Below are positions 47,041-57,539 of a stretch of DNA of 64,000 bases, in pieces. The notes under the pieces are model-generated. The model saw only the letters and a list, made by a program, of their open reading frames with translations. It searched no databases and was not told the DNA's origin. Numbering within the stretch: position 1 is the stretch's first letter; the number at the start of each line of letters is the position of its first letter. This DNA comes from Apoderus coryli (lineage: Eukaryota; Arthropoda; Insecta; Coleoptera; Attelabidae). The position numbers and the translations under genes were made by a program. The DNA is taken from NCBI GenBank assembly GCA_911728435.2, contig OU452211.1, positions 7,422,428 through 7,486,427 on the forward strand, in the 5' to 3' direction.

Positions 47041-47467
47041 CTGGCTATAATAGTCGCGAAACTGCACCCCTGAATATTTCAATAGATTTTTGAGCAAACC
47101 ATCTTATCAGATCCTTGAGCCATGAATTCCGCCGTCTTCCCAAAGACCTTTTGCCCTTGATCTTTCCCTCAATAATAAGGTGGAGGATTTCGAATCGCCC
47201 TCCTCTCATGACGTGACCGATGTATTGCAGTTTTCTTTCTTTCATTGTTGTTAGTAGTTTATTCATCCGCCTGAGTACCTCGTCGTTCGGTCTATCCAGG
47301 ATATGCGCAAAATATGTCGAATGCGTTGATCTGACGCTCCAATGCTTAAAAATCCAGTTTTCACATACATATAGAAAAAAAATATAACAGCGTAGCATTC
47401 TTACACGCAGCTGCAGACTCAGGTCACGGCAAGCAAAGAAGCTCCTCCTTGATCTAAATGACCTCTG
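47041..47467 (-). pseudogene. LINE C-terminal part, separated from its polymerase by an insertion
   Basis: The minus strand reads SFRSRRSFFACRDLSLQLRV, then RPNDEVLRRMNK, KERKLQYIGHVMRG and IEGKIKGKRSLGRRR, the C-terminal signature of LINEs annotated as endonuclease-reverse transcriptase. The frame before it is replaced at 47468 by a LINE in opposite orientation, and resumes at about 48190 as ...KIEILARIQQAR. Confidence 0.75.
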
Positions 47468-48190
47468 CTTTTTATAATATTCGTAAATGACCTGCTGCAT
47501 TCCCGAAACTGTTGCTGCCTGGCCTACGCGGATGATCTTAAAATCTACACCGTCGTAGACTGTGCACTTGACTGTGCCGCGCTCCAGAGCGACTTGGAAT
47601 GGATGGTGTAATGCCAATAGACTGCAACTTAATACTGGCAAGTGTAGTATTGTTAGTTACACAAGCTCTAAGAGTCCTATTTTATTCGACTACAACTTGG
47701 ATGGTGCCTCGCTGAATAGATACGACCATATTAAGGATCTGGGTATATTGTTCGATCAAGAATTCAGCTTTTCTTTACATATAGACGATGTTGTTAACAC
47801 GTCATCTAGGATGCTTGGATTCATTATCAGAAACTGTAACCTTTTCAACAACCCCTCAACTTTCAGGTTCCTTTACTACACATTTGTCAGATCTAAACTG
47901 GAGTACGGCTCTGTGATTTGGGACCCCCTATATCTGCGTCACATTGGCATTGGTGCAATCTATTCAACGACGGTTTGTAAAATATCTTGCCTTTAGGAGG
48001 GATGGTGCTTATCCGGTCCGTGGTACCGATCATGATTCACTTCTTTTACGCTTCGACATCGTAGCTTTGGAGACTCGAAGAAAAATTCTAGGAGTCAAAT
48101 TTTTGTACAACCTATTGCACGGCCATTTGGATTGCATTTACCTGGTCGGCAAAATAAATATGTGGGTGCCTAGGTTGGTCACTAGGTAAG
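47468..48190 (+). pseudogene. Jockey-like LINE nested inside another LINE
   Basis: The plus strand starts in the palm domain at IIFVNDLLHSRN, keeps AYADDLKIYTVVD (catalytic box), a shift near 47608, CNANRLQLNTGKCSIVSY, YDHIKDLGILFDQEFSFSLH, FVRSKLEYGSVIWDPLYL, a shift near 47950, IQRRFVKYLAFRRDGAYPVR, and stops near 48187. Both its ends are within the host LINE, so it inserted later. Confidence 0.8.
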
Positions 48191-49265
48191 GTAAGTAGAG
48201 ATTTCCTGTAATTGGATTTTTTGTGTGAATCTGTTGGAAATATACGCTTATTATTATTAAGTGAGCGTCTGGCTTGTTGGATCCTTGCAAGAATTTCGAT
48301 TTTAGGGTCATTGGTTTCGTTCACGAGCGCGCCAAGATATTTTAGAGTCGAGACTTGTTGTACAACCACGTTGTTAATTCTGAGGGTTGCTAGCACGACC
48401 GTGTCATCAGCAAAGCCATTGATCCTGATGCCCTCTCTCACACCCTCCAATGCTTCCCGAAAGATCGCCTCGGAATATATATTGAAAAGAACACAACCCT
48501 GGCTCACTCCACTCCGGATCTCTAGCTCTTCAGATGTGTCGCCCTCTACTGACTCTGACTTCCTCCGTCTGATTCCAATATAGTTGGGTGATGATGCGCA
48601 AGTCACGAATGGACTTGAGGATCTCAGCAAGCCTCCGGTACGAAACGCAGTCGAATGCCTTACGGTAGTCAATAAAAGATGGGTATAGAACGTTGAGTGT
48701 GAAGAGAGCCTCACGTGTACCCATTCGGTTCCTAAACCCGAACTGCGTGTCACTAATCTGCCTCTCGCATCTGGCATATATACGTGTGTGGATGATACGG
48801 TGGAATACCTTGAGAACATGGGACATCAAACTAATCATACGGTAGTCATCGCACCGGGAAGCATTCGGGTTTTTTGGGTATGGTGAGGAACGTCGATTTT
48901 CGTCAGTCCATTGGTATTCCTCCAGTCTGATATATAGAGTTGAGGGGGTCAGGCCTTCACCATCTGCATCAGCAATAAGTGTATCGCGTGTATCTGGAGA
49001 GGTCCGACGGCCGTGTCGCTTTTGTGAACTCTGATAGCGCGTATTACTTCCTCTTTCGTGATTCCAGGAATCATTAACAGCGTCACCTTTAGAAGGTTTT
49101 TTGGGTCGAGCGTCGTGAAGAGGACCTCCACATATTCCTCCCATTGTTTTCTCTTCTCCTCAGCGCCCACCAAAATTCTGTTATTGGCATCTCTCAAAAT
49201 TCTTTAAAAAGCTCAGGAGATATGCCATTAGAGCCAACTGCTTTAATAATGACTTCACACATTTT
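48191..49265 (-). pseudogene. LINE reverse transcriptase (host of the nested insertion)
   Basis: The minus strand, from 49265 down: KAVGSNGISPELF, TLYIRLEEYQWTDENRRS, DDYRMISLMSHVLKVFHRI, SDTQFGFRNRMGTREALFTL, PSFIDYRKAFDCVSYRRL (first catalytic Asp), IRSGVSQGCVLFNIYSEAIF, INGFADDTVVLA (catalytic FADD), then the join to 47467. About two frameshifts. The motif style is that of RTE-like elements; the endonuclease is missing. A matching endonuclease piece lies at 53005-53324. Confidence 0.75.
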
Positions 49266-50135
49266 TGAAGACGCTTAAAAATATAAAAGATATGGGGGTG
49301 AGAGAAAAAATATTAGGCGTTTGCAAACATCAAGTACCCTCATACCTCAAGCAACTCGGCGTGGACTGAGCGTAATCGTAAATTGATGTTTTTGGTCGAG
49401 ATGGATTTTCCAATTGTTTTGAGAAAATATTTCATTAAAAAGCTAAATTATGTTAAACATCATTCCTGAAGTATTTTAATATTCATCCCTCAATCATTTC
49501 TGGATCTGGTTTCGAATATTCCTGTATAATTTCATAAGTCTCATCGTCTGTATGGTTAAAGTGAAAAAATATTGTTCAATTAATATTAAAACAGCACTTG
49601 AGGGCAACAATCTAAAGAAAATAAAAGGAAAATACCTTCAACTTCCAATTAGTATAAATCAATTTGGTCACTTATCATCCAGGTAATAGCCAACTGCCAA
49701 GTGTAATTTTGTGTTCGCAGCTACTGCGTATTAAATGTGATGTGAAAAACATGGGCTACCAGCCATTAATTATGCAGAACGAGAAACTCATTAATCGTTG
49801 AATTGAAAATGAACTTCTCGTATATTTGGTCCAATATTTTGTATGAGGCTGTGCTAAAAAGTACGAACGATGATACGTTTAGTTGACATCTAAAGAAGCC
49901 AATTAAGCTTTACGAATTTTAGAAAAGTAAAACAGACGATTTGTTGAAAAATATGGAAAAATACAAAACAGTATGAGAGTATTGTTAGCAATTCAGAAAG
50001 GTAGTAGTAACAAGGAAAATATTCCAGAGGAAGTCCAGAACTCAGAGACTCGTATCCGAGAATATTGATCATGTGCTAAACTGATAACTAAATGTTTTGG
50101 TACAATATTAAACGACATAAAATCATTTACCAAGA
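49266..50135. other. Unassigned intron DNA
   Basis: No recognised gene; 49300-49400 may belong to a decayed LINE C-terminus (KERILGVCKHQVPSYLKQLG-like peptide), uncertain. Confidence 0.35.
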
Positions 50136-50520
50136 ATAGACAGCATAGATCAAAGAAGGGTACGGCGTGTGCAGAACTCTGCTGTAAGGTCAATTTTTAA
50201 TTTGAAGAAATACGATCACATTTCTCATAAATACAAAGAATAGAACTGGCTCACTATCGATAGTCGTTGGAGGCATCATATGCTTGGTTTTACACAGTAT
50301 TCTATACTCATAATCCTGGCTATCTCTATAAAATATTAATCTACAGATCACAATAACATACGAGAAACTTAAGAGGAACTGCTACTGGTCTCCATATTCC
50401 CCAGCATAGAACTGCATTTAATTTAAAAGCAAAGACATTCCTAAAAGCAATTCAAAATTAATTTGCCTTTGTATGATTTTTTTGTGAATGTTCGTCAACT
50501 TATTCGTCATTCTGTTTCAA
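50136..50520 (+). pseudogene. CR1-like LINE C-terminal fragment
   Basis: The plus strand reads RVRRVQNSAVRSIFNLKKYD, HISHKYKELNWLTIDSRWRH, and, after shifts, NIRETYRGTATGLHIPQHRT-like sequence and FNLKAKTFLKAI. This is the block order after the polymerase in CR1/L2-type LINEs. Confidence 0.65.
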
Positions 50521-51155
50521 AATAAAACTTGCAAAGTATACCCAAAATATTTAAATTGGGCATATAAGAAAATTATTGTATTACTGTGGATTTAAGTTCA
50601 TAGTTGTGTGTTGTAATTGATATTTGTCTTTTGTATTATAATTATCATATTACCTACTATTTTATTATCATTTTATATCATTATATAATTTTAAATAACA
50701 AATTTGTCATTTCCCTTTGTTTGGGCATATCTTGAAAGTTATAAGTATAGTGCGTTTGTCAAATATCTTGTATTTAGGTATTTTTTCTTGTTCATTTATT
50801 TAATTTTTGTTATTCTTTTATTGATTGAGGTAAAACTCGCATTAGCTAAGCTATCGCATCATCATTAGATTGAATATTCATTGCTTTGTAAATTTTGTTT
50901 CAATATAGACTTTTCTATTATTATTAATTTGGTTATTTTTAGAGATTTAGGGCCTTTGGAATTATTTTTTTAGTGCTTTTTCAGTTTCGGCATTTTATTA
51001 TATACGTATTACAGAAATAGTCCATCCTAACGAGGAGTTTATCCTTTAAGGATAAATAAAAGGCATCTGCTCAACGCATTTTTATATATTTTATTTGCTC
51101 GTTTAATATAATCTGTGATTTTATTGTTCTTATTATTAGTTTATTCACATTTAGC
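50521..51155. other. Unassigned intron DNA
   Basis: Contains a 19-base palindrome (tttatcctttaaggataaa at about 51048-51066). No gene is recognised. Confidence 0.4.
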
Positions 51156-51662
51156 GTTCTAGTCAAAGACCTTAATAACACAGGAGACCACATTGTTTAC
51201 GTTTTCAGGGTTAGCAAACATCGTCCCTTCCTCTATTTATCCTAATACAAGCATTGCCAGACTTACAAATGTATTTGGAATATCTTTAAATTTTTGTCAC
51301 ACCAAATAAAAAATGAGCGATGTAAATAATTATTTGTAACTAGGATGTTAATAAAAATTTTTATTACTATACTTAGGTTATAAATTAGTTCATTTTAAGA
51401 TTAAATTGTACAAAACGGGATAATTATTTTATTTTAGGAATTATTCTCATAGTAAAATAAAAGCGCACTACGGCAACATCGTTTACAACTTTACGCTTCT
51501 TGTACGACAGAACACGGCGTTATGAATGAAATTATAATTTGCGACGTTGACGTTAAGAAACACTCATGTCATTAGCGCTTTTCATCGTTTTTTGAAGTAT
51601 TTTCCTGTTTTGTGATATTCTTGTGTGTGTTTTTAGAAACTTTAAATATTTATTGAATAACT

Positions 51663-52990
51663 ATGGTTCGTGGTTGTGTAGTTTGTGGAAAAGTGGATAG
51701 TTTATTTCCAGATTTAACTTTTCACAGGTAAGTGTGGTTATGTTTGGAAATTTGTTTGTGTTTGGTGTTAGTTTACACAGTGGCGGGGTTTGTTTGATAT
51801 GATAAATTTGTTACATTTTGAATTTTTATTTCTATTAAATTATTAGTAACAAAAGCAAACAGATACTTTCTGAAAATAATGTTGGTTCATTTACGCCCAA
51901 CAATGTAACCGCTTAGTAATTCAAAGCAGCATTAAAGAAGTAAGTGGTAAATCTACGTAGGATATTACCTCCCTAGCTCTGGAGTATAAGGCTGATTATA
52001 GCCTTTTTACATTAGGTACTTATATTGTATTTTTTAAATTAGGTTTCCTCAGGAACCTGAAAAACGAAAACTCTGGTTTTCTTTAGATGGCATTGCTAAA
52101 GGACCACTTTTGCCAAAAAATCCATGGTTATGCTCGGATCATTTTTTCCCAGAGGATCTGGCAACGAAATCTAAGGGACAAAATTCGTTAGAAAGGGTGC
52201 AAATCCTCGACGGTGTGAAGGTGTTTTATTTTTGGATGATGCATCCACTAGGTAAAAAATATTTATAATTATATTTATTATATTATAATAATAATTTATA
52301 TTCTTCTAGCTCTGACTCAACCACAGATGTTAGGTCTGTGGATCTGTTTTTGAAACACCTCCAATACCGAAAGAATATCCTAAGTAAGTTCTGTTATTAT
52401 TATTTTTTGGATGAAATTAAACTAGCTAAGTAGGTATGTGCATTAACCGCATTTATATCCATTTTTAGGATTGCTCAGCTATTTTTAGAAAAAACTATTA
52501 TGGAGTCCACTGTTTTAACCGCTAATATGGGGTCCCTAATCAAAAGGTATCCTTTAGAAAGGCTTTTTAATATTTTGATATATTGAATTAATACATATTT
52601 TAGGTCTGAAAGTATAATTGTTAAATCTATTCCTGGCACCTCCAGAGCCAGTTTCATTAGAAGCCAACAAGGGTTCATCCAGTTCTGTGACAGAAACTGC
52701 ATCAGAAGCAGGAGAATCCCATTCTGATATAATTGAAGCCCCTGTAGCTAGTGCAAAAATTGGAAATAAAAAGAGGTAGGTATTACACCAACATGTTTCA
52801 GAAGCGGTTGAAGCGGGGTTATCCTGGTGATATGGATAGTAGTGACTTTTCAACCACTACTAAGAGAAGAAAAAATATAGGAATTTAAAAAATAAAATAA
52901 CGTGCCAAAGGAAAAGAATACACACCTTACAAAATCAAGTTAGACGACTTAAAATCCGCGTAAAATCATTAAAAGATCTATTGATAGTTT
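51663..52990 (+). pseudogene. THAP-domain transposase N-terminus (P-element type), six exons, frameshifted
   Basis: Exons with GT-AG borders: 51663-51727, 52043-52251, 52310-52383, 52469-52546, 52604-52775, and from 52802. The first two encode a THAP zinc finger: MVRGCVVCG (Cys5, Cys8), Pro24, Trp33, LCSDHF (Cys52, His55, Phe56), fitting C-x2-C-x43-C-x2-H. Later exons encode an acidic/Ser-rich linker, then TLQNQVRRLKIRVKSLKDLL, a heptad-like leucine zipper as in P transposase and THAP9. Frameshifts near 52215, 52345, 52630 and 52855 break it. No GTP-binding or RNase-H-like catalytic domain follows. Start chosen because Cys5/Cys8 lie at the usual distance from a THAP start. Confidence 0.8.
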
Positions 52991-53004
52991 TAAGGAACAA
53001 ATCA

Positions 53005-53324
53005 CAGATACCGTGAAGCTGGCGAAAAAATCAGAGGTGACTTTTATCATGGGCGATTTTAATGCCAAAGTAGGAAGTACACAACGAGAGGATATTACCG
53101 GTATATACGGATTAGGTACAGCAAACGATAGAGGAGACCGGCTAGTTCAGTTCTGCCAGGAACATGAGTTCATTGTCTCAAACACCTTTTTTAAACTTCC
53201 AAATAGAAGGCTCTATACGTGGACCTCTAGCGCCCATACCCTTGAAAGAATTATTCGCAATCAAATAGACTTCATACTTATTAAAAAGCGATACAGAAAC
53301 TACATAAAGTCTGCAAAAACATAA
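53005..53324 (+). pseudogene. LINE AP-endonuclease fragment inside the P element
   Basis: The 103-codon frame reads EVTFIMGDFNAKVGS (GDFNA, a catalytic Asn/Asp block), GLGTANDRGDRLVQFCQEH, SNTFFKLPNRRLYTWTS, and RNQIDFILIKKRYRN (the ID-Y/F block). This is the second half of a LINE endonuclease. It is fused in frame to the end of the THAP coiled coil, probably by chance. No target duplication or tail is visible. Confidence 0.75.
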
Positions 53325-53869
53325 TTAATTTGTATGTTCATAGTAGATAATTATTATTTATTATCATTGTGTTTAATTTAATATATATAGCTAAAAATAA
53401 ACTATTGAGAATAATGTGCCTTTTTTTATTTCCTGACTTCCTATTTGTAATGCATAAAATGATTTTAAAATTAGATTATCTTCAAATTATACATAAATAT
53501 ATTAATTTAAGTATCGTTTTTTCGATATACGAAATGAAGGTTTTTCAGCTATATCAAGAAATACCTACAACAAAGAAAGATTAACAGACTTTCTTAGCGA
53601 ATACCTTATACATATTAATATTTAAATTATTTTACTGAAAAACTCATTCCAATTAAATATCGACTAAATTTCAGTTTCAAAAAAGTTGAATAGCGGTTAA
53701 ATTCTCGGCACATTGGCTTTTTAATGTATGCTATTAATTATATATTGTATACATAGTTAAAAAGCAGTCAGCGATCAGGACGCCACTGGCTGCAGAACGC
53801 ATACCGGAGATTACAACGTTGCCAATGAGCAACTTGAAGGCGACAAGGATAAGTCTTTCTCTCTCTTAC

Positions 53870-53893
53870 ACATTACTTGTTTACAAGTAATGT
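53870..53893. repeat. 24-bp perfect palindrome near the right end of the P element
   Basis: acattacttgt and its reverse complement flank tt, 38 bases inside the right inverted end. P elements have subterminal inverted repeats and transposase sites in this zone; the match in position is suggestive only. Confidence 0.6.
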
Positions 53894-53965
53894 TGGCTCG
53901 TGTTTGAAAGCACGTTATCAATGAAATTTTTAGTCTCCTGTGTTACTAAGGTCTTTGGTTCTAGT

Positions 53966-54432
53966 ACATTTTATTTTACCAATCAATCGTGCTGTTAGTT
54001 ATTCAAGCCTTTGACGAGGTAGAGAGGTTAGAAGAAACTCGAACTGAAGATATAGAGAGAAGCAAGGGACCCCTTTTTTCTGAGCAATAGCTCGAAACTT
54101 CTAAATTGTTAGCTAAAAGCCACGGAATTTGAACATTAAAAAATAAACTGTTGCCCTCGAGGCACGATTAGCTCTCCATATTTAAATGTAAAAGAAATAT
54201 TTTTTTTCGTGGTTCTGAATTTAAAAAAAAGAAAACATGGATTAAAATAATAACTATAGCCACAAAATGTCGAATATTTTACAGAAAACTTTACTTGTAT
54301 ATGAAATAACTATCAATCGTGGATAAGAAATTTTAATCAAAATTGTACGTGTAGTATTCCGTTATCGATTATCAATAACCCTGTACGTTCCTGTATAATT
54401 ATTATAGCAAATAATAAAATTTTAAAACTTAC
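53966..54432. other. Intron DNA next to the C-finger exon
   Basis: 54130-54200 is a copy of the short repeat at 11615-11680 (gaggcacgattagctctcca). The rest is unassigned. Confidence 0.5.
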
Positions 54433-54567
54433 ATTGTGTAGTTTATAGTAGAGTCCACACGCATTACATACAGGTTCTCCATTTTGGTTCCGCCGCCACA
54501 ACGTCGTCGTTGTCGTTTTACAGTTTGCGCAACTCGTACCCGCTCTTCGTGCGGCGCTTTGTAAGCT
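54433..54567 (-). CDS. grn: Grain-like GATA factor, C-terminal zinc-finger exon
   Basis: On the minus strand the exon is bounded by an acceptor (tttttattacag) before 54567 and a donor (aat/gtaagt) at 54432: 45 codons, phase 0 at both ends. It reads [20 protein letters not shown]... with Cys13-x2-Cys16-x17-Cys34-x2-Cys37, the LWRRN loop and [12 protein letters not shown]. This is the DNA-binding GATA finger. [13 protein letters not shown] is typical of GATA1/2/3-class proteins and insect grain, while pannier has a different lead-in. The next exon (27240-27626) continues VNRPLTMKK without loss. The exon with the N-finger should lie further upstream, beyond 64000. Confidence 0.93.
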
Positions 54568-55259
54568 CTGTAATAAAAACTCAAAAATAATTCCAAGATG
54601 TTCAGATTGTCAACTTTTTATAATAGTGAACCATAGTTTCATTAAAAAATTAATTGAATTAATAAAATTAATAACAATGTTTAAGATATTGTGAACAAGG
54701 TTAACAGGCAGTAATTTTTTTGTTTCACCTCACTCTGGTACACTTAAATTTAATTTTGGATTGTCCAAATAAATAGAGTTCTTCGAAATATGGTCTAATT
54801 TAGTTTTGCATTTTTATATTACAAAAAAATTAAAAAGTTCGCATTAAAGCTCGTTTCACCAGCATGGACTGTTCGGTATGACAACAATGTCCAAACTTAT
54901 TCAACCCAACAAAATCGATTCCAACAACGAACAACTGGTACAATCACTAAAACAACATGCTGTTCGCCATTTTAATTCTTCTCTGTTTGCTGACGTTTGC
55001 TGAATCTCATCCCAACACATAGTCTTATCGTTGCCAGATCACATATCCAATTAAATCTCACAATAGGGTTTACTTCGCTTACTATGTATTTGGAGAGAGA
55101 GATTTTCGTTCGATTCCATAAGCTTAGTATACATGTTGTTGTTGTTTTTGCTTCTGTTTTTTGTTTATGTTGCGAAATGAAATGGGTATAATATTATTGT
55201 ACATTTGTTTCGTGTGAAGAAATTATTTAATTTTACTATTTTGTTCACTGCAATAATTA
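54568..55259. other. Intron DNA, no recognised feature
   Basis: AT-rich, no repeat or frame recognised. Confidence 0.45.
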
Positions 55260-55577
55260 CTAAAAGGTGAACAACTTTCGGATTTGATTTAACCAAAACA
55301 CATAAAATTTAGAGAAATGTATGAAATCTTGACTGAGGCTAAGCCTCACGAATAAATTCTTCAAATTGGCTTCCAGTGAGTCAACCTTTGCGGGCTTTTC
55401 CCTATAGACATATCCCCACAAAAAATAGTCTAACGGCGTTAATTCGCACGATTTAGGCGGCCAATTGACCGGACTCAAACGTGAAATAAACTGTTCACTG
55501 AACTCGCTCAATTGGGTCATTGTTTCGCGTGCTGTGTGGCATGTGGCCCCGTCTTGCTGAAACCACATGTCAGCCAA
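55260..55577 (-). pseudogene. Mariner/ITm-type transposase fragment
   Basis: The 105-codon minus frame reads MADMWFQQDGATCHTARETM (second catalytic Asp), ISRLSPVNWPPKSCELTPLD (Asp replaced by Glu within SCELTP, and the third Asp in PLDYF), then YFLWGYVYREKP and a decayed C-terminus. Same broad family as 31290-31757. The first-Asp region is not readable. Confidence 0.75.
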
Positions 55578-55883
55578 TGTCGAATCATGGTTAAATTATA
55601 GAACAAACTGAACATGTTACACGAAAACAGCTGAGCTGTCGCTATTTTGTCCTTTGTCTTCTTTCATAGAATCATCAAATGCAATTTCTGTACTCCAAAA
55701 CAGATCTCCGGAAAAAAAATCGTCATTTCGTCGTCTAAATAGACAGAACCTTCAAAAATTGTTCATGGTGTGTCAAGACAATCTTAAGGCAATCAATTTT
55801 CTTGATAGATTGACACATTAAGATACAGGGTGGTCCATTAAACTTGTAGCGAGCTGGTTTTTTTAATAAATTTTAGATCTTTA

Positions 55884-57331
55884 ATAGCCCAAGGCCGCAG
55901 GCCGAGGCCTATTATCCTTGAGCAACTCGCTTGAAGGATTCTCTATGACAAAATTTTGAGTATTTATCAAGGCCCGAGGAGTCTTCGATAAGATAATTTT
56001 AAAACTACAGTTGTGAAAAGTACAATTGGTAAATGTTAAATTGGAAGAAGAAATTTGCTGAACTTGACAGATTGTTAATTTCCATTGTTGAAGAAATTCC
56101 TCGCATGGTGTTGATTATTTCACCATGGCGTTCTTGGTTAATATTCAAGTACGGTTTAATTGAATTAGAGCTGCTATGTCCTGTTATTCTTATTAATTGC
56201 TGTTCAGGAATTCCTTTATTTGCCAAATGGCTAACTGCAGTTGATCTGTTCGAATGATTGGATATCTTTTTACACTTAGTGTCCAAACCAATAGATTGCG
56301 CGGATGATTTGGTCCACATATTAATTGTGTTCTTGCCTACCGGTATATTGTCAAACCATGTGTCACTTTCGGATTTCCAGAAACGATTTGGTCTCAAGAA
56401 TAGGCGACTGGAAGTAATATTTTTCCCCCTTTTGGACAATAATTGATGGAATAGCCGAACAGGGTATGCACTTTCGTTTGCAATATTTGGAACAAGCCAC
56501 TTACTATTTGTACAACTCTTCGATCCTCCTTGGCATGTTTTACTGAATATTGGATTGTATTCAATTCTGTTGGTTGGCGTTCCATCATTATTTTTCTCAA
56601 TCGTGAAATAATCTATAAGGCAATCAGCTGGTTCACCACCTCGCCAAGCTAACTCAACAGCTACAATATGGTTAAAAAAAAATTTTGTAAACCTTCTGGT
56701 GTACATTCATCCCATAATTCAATGATTCTAGCCAAATCACTTGAACTCAAATTTGACGAACTGCATTTTCGTTTGTTTGGATCCTGCTGTAATCTGTTAC
56801 GTTTTGCATTTCTTGCATCTCGCGCATTTTTGAATATCACACTGGCAAACGGGTCGAATACAATTTTGAAGTCATTGAAGTATTTTTCCTGGAGTAGCCT
56901 ACTCGTAGTATTCCAAATTGTTTTTACAGTTGATTCTTTATATTCAGTTCCGTCAGCTTTTCTCTTATTTACCGCATAATCTTTCAATATATTAGCCAAA
57001 TTATGCAAACTCGTTTCAGCATTCAGTTCGTATTCTCTGGTCGCACAAAACTCGAGAAATATTTTCCATATATTTTTTGATTTGATTGTATTTTTCGGTA
57101 TATTATTAGATATAATATCATTAATTGCATCGTTAGATGCAATACCAATTCCTCGCGACATTTTTAACCGAGTTGTCAGTTTGACGTTTAATTAATTTTT
57201 AATAAAAAAACACCAAACTAAAACACGACATATGTAGGGTATTATCGCTGTAATCCAGAGGTGATTGGATGAAATTTGACACATGACTTAAACTTTTTGA
57301 TTGATTACTATATTTAGTAAAAAATTATCAG
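55884..57331 (-). mobile_element. Crypton-type transposon, copy 3 (best preserved)
   Basis: Carries the upstream-end block at 57235-57331 and a gene that is open apart from two shifts. The downstream end is truncated in the middle of the palindrome (starts at tagcccaaggccgcagg, 55884), so it lacks the outer half. Confidence 0.8.
56005..57161 (-). pseudogene. Crypton tyrosine recombinase, nearly complete
   Basis: Two overlapping frames: 57161-56661 (166 codons, start MSRGIGIASNDAINDIISNN, a Lys/Asn-rich helical N-terminal region that includes a DARNAKRNRLQQDPNKRKC basic stretch) and 56706-56005 (233 codons). In the second frame the catalytic set is complete: Arg22 (AWRGG), His151-x2-Arg154 (NHSNR), His177 (ITGH), Tyr186 (IKPYL). 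The 22-residue and 8-residue gaps are normal for tyrosine recombinases. The two frames meet at a run of nine T (-1 shift). The last 20 codons differ from copies 1, 2 and 4 through another shift near 56050. It resembles DUF3504 proteins. Confidence 0.8.
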
Positions 57332-57539
57332 AATTATACTAACTTTAGCCGTTTTCGAGAATTTTTTAAAATACGATTTTTTGCAATTTTAGTTTTTATT
57401 TATTTCTGACATTATTGTTACAGATATAAAAAAATTAGAAGGACTTTCTCGATGTTATTTTGTGAGGAAAGTAAGATAGCGCTTACAAATTTTCACTACA
57501 ACGTTTCGTTTTTGAAAAACCATCATCAACTTATTTTTT

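Larger units (their letters stand above)
51164..53957 (+). mobile_element. P-element-superfamily transposon, 2.8 kb, inactive
   Basis: The 27-bp ends (51164-51190 and 53931-53957) begin caaagacctta and match inverted at 25 of 27 positions. Both are flanked by the same 8 bases, gttctagt (51156-51163 and 53958-53965), an exact target duplication. P elements make 8-bp duplications and their transposases start with a THAP DNA-binding domain and a leucine zipper; this element carries just such a gene in the first half. The catalytic part is missing and a LINE endonuclease piece occupies 53005-53324. Confidence 0.85.
27627..54432 (-). other. 26.8 kb grn intron filled with nested transposons
   Basis: The intron is defined by a donor at 54431-54432 (aat/gtaagt on the minus strand) and an acceptor at 27627-27628. 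It splits the C-finger after ...KLHN, a position also used in vertebrate GATA genes. It contains at least eight LINE pieces, several mariner remnants, Crypton copy 2, a Merlin-like piece and a P-element relative. Confidence 0.85.

Noticed and set aside
51164..53957. hAT instead of P superfamily for the THAP element
   Set aside because: Both make 8-bp duplications, but the THAP finger followed by a leucine zipper is the P pattern, and no hAT dimerisation block (RW...) is visible.
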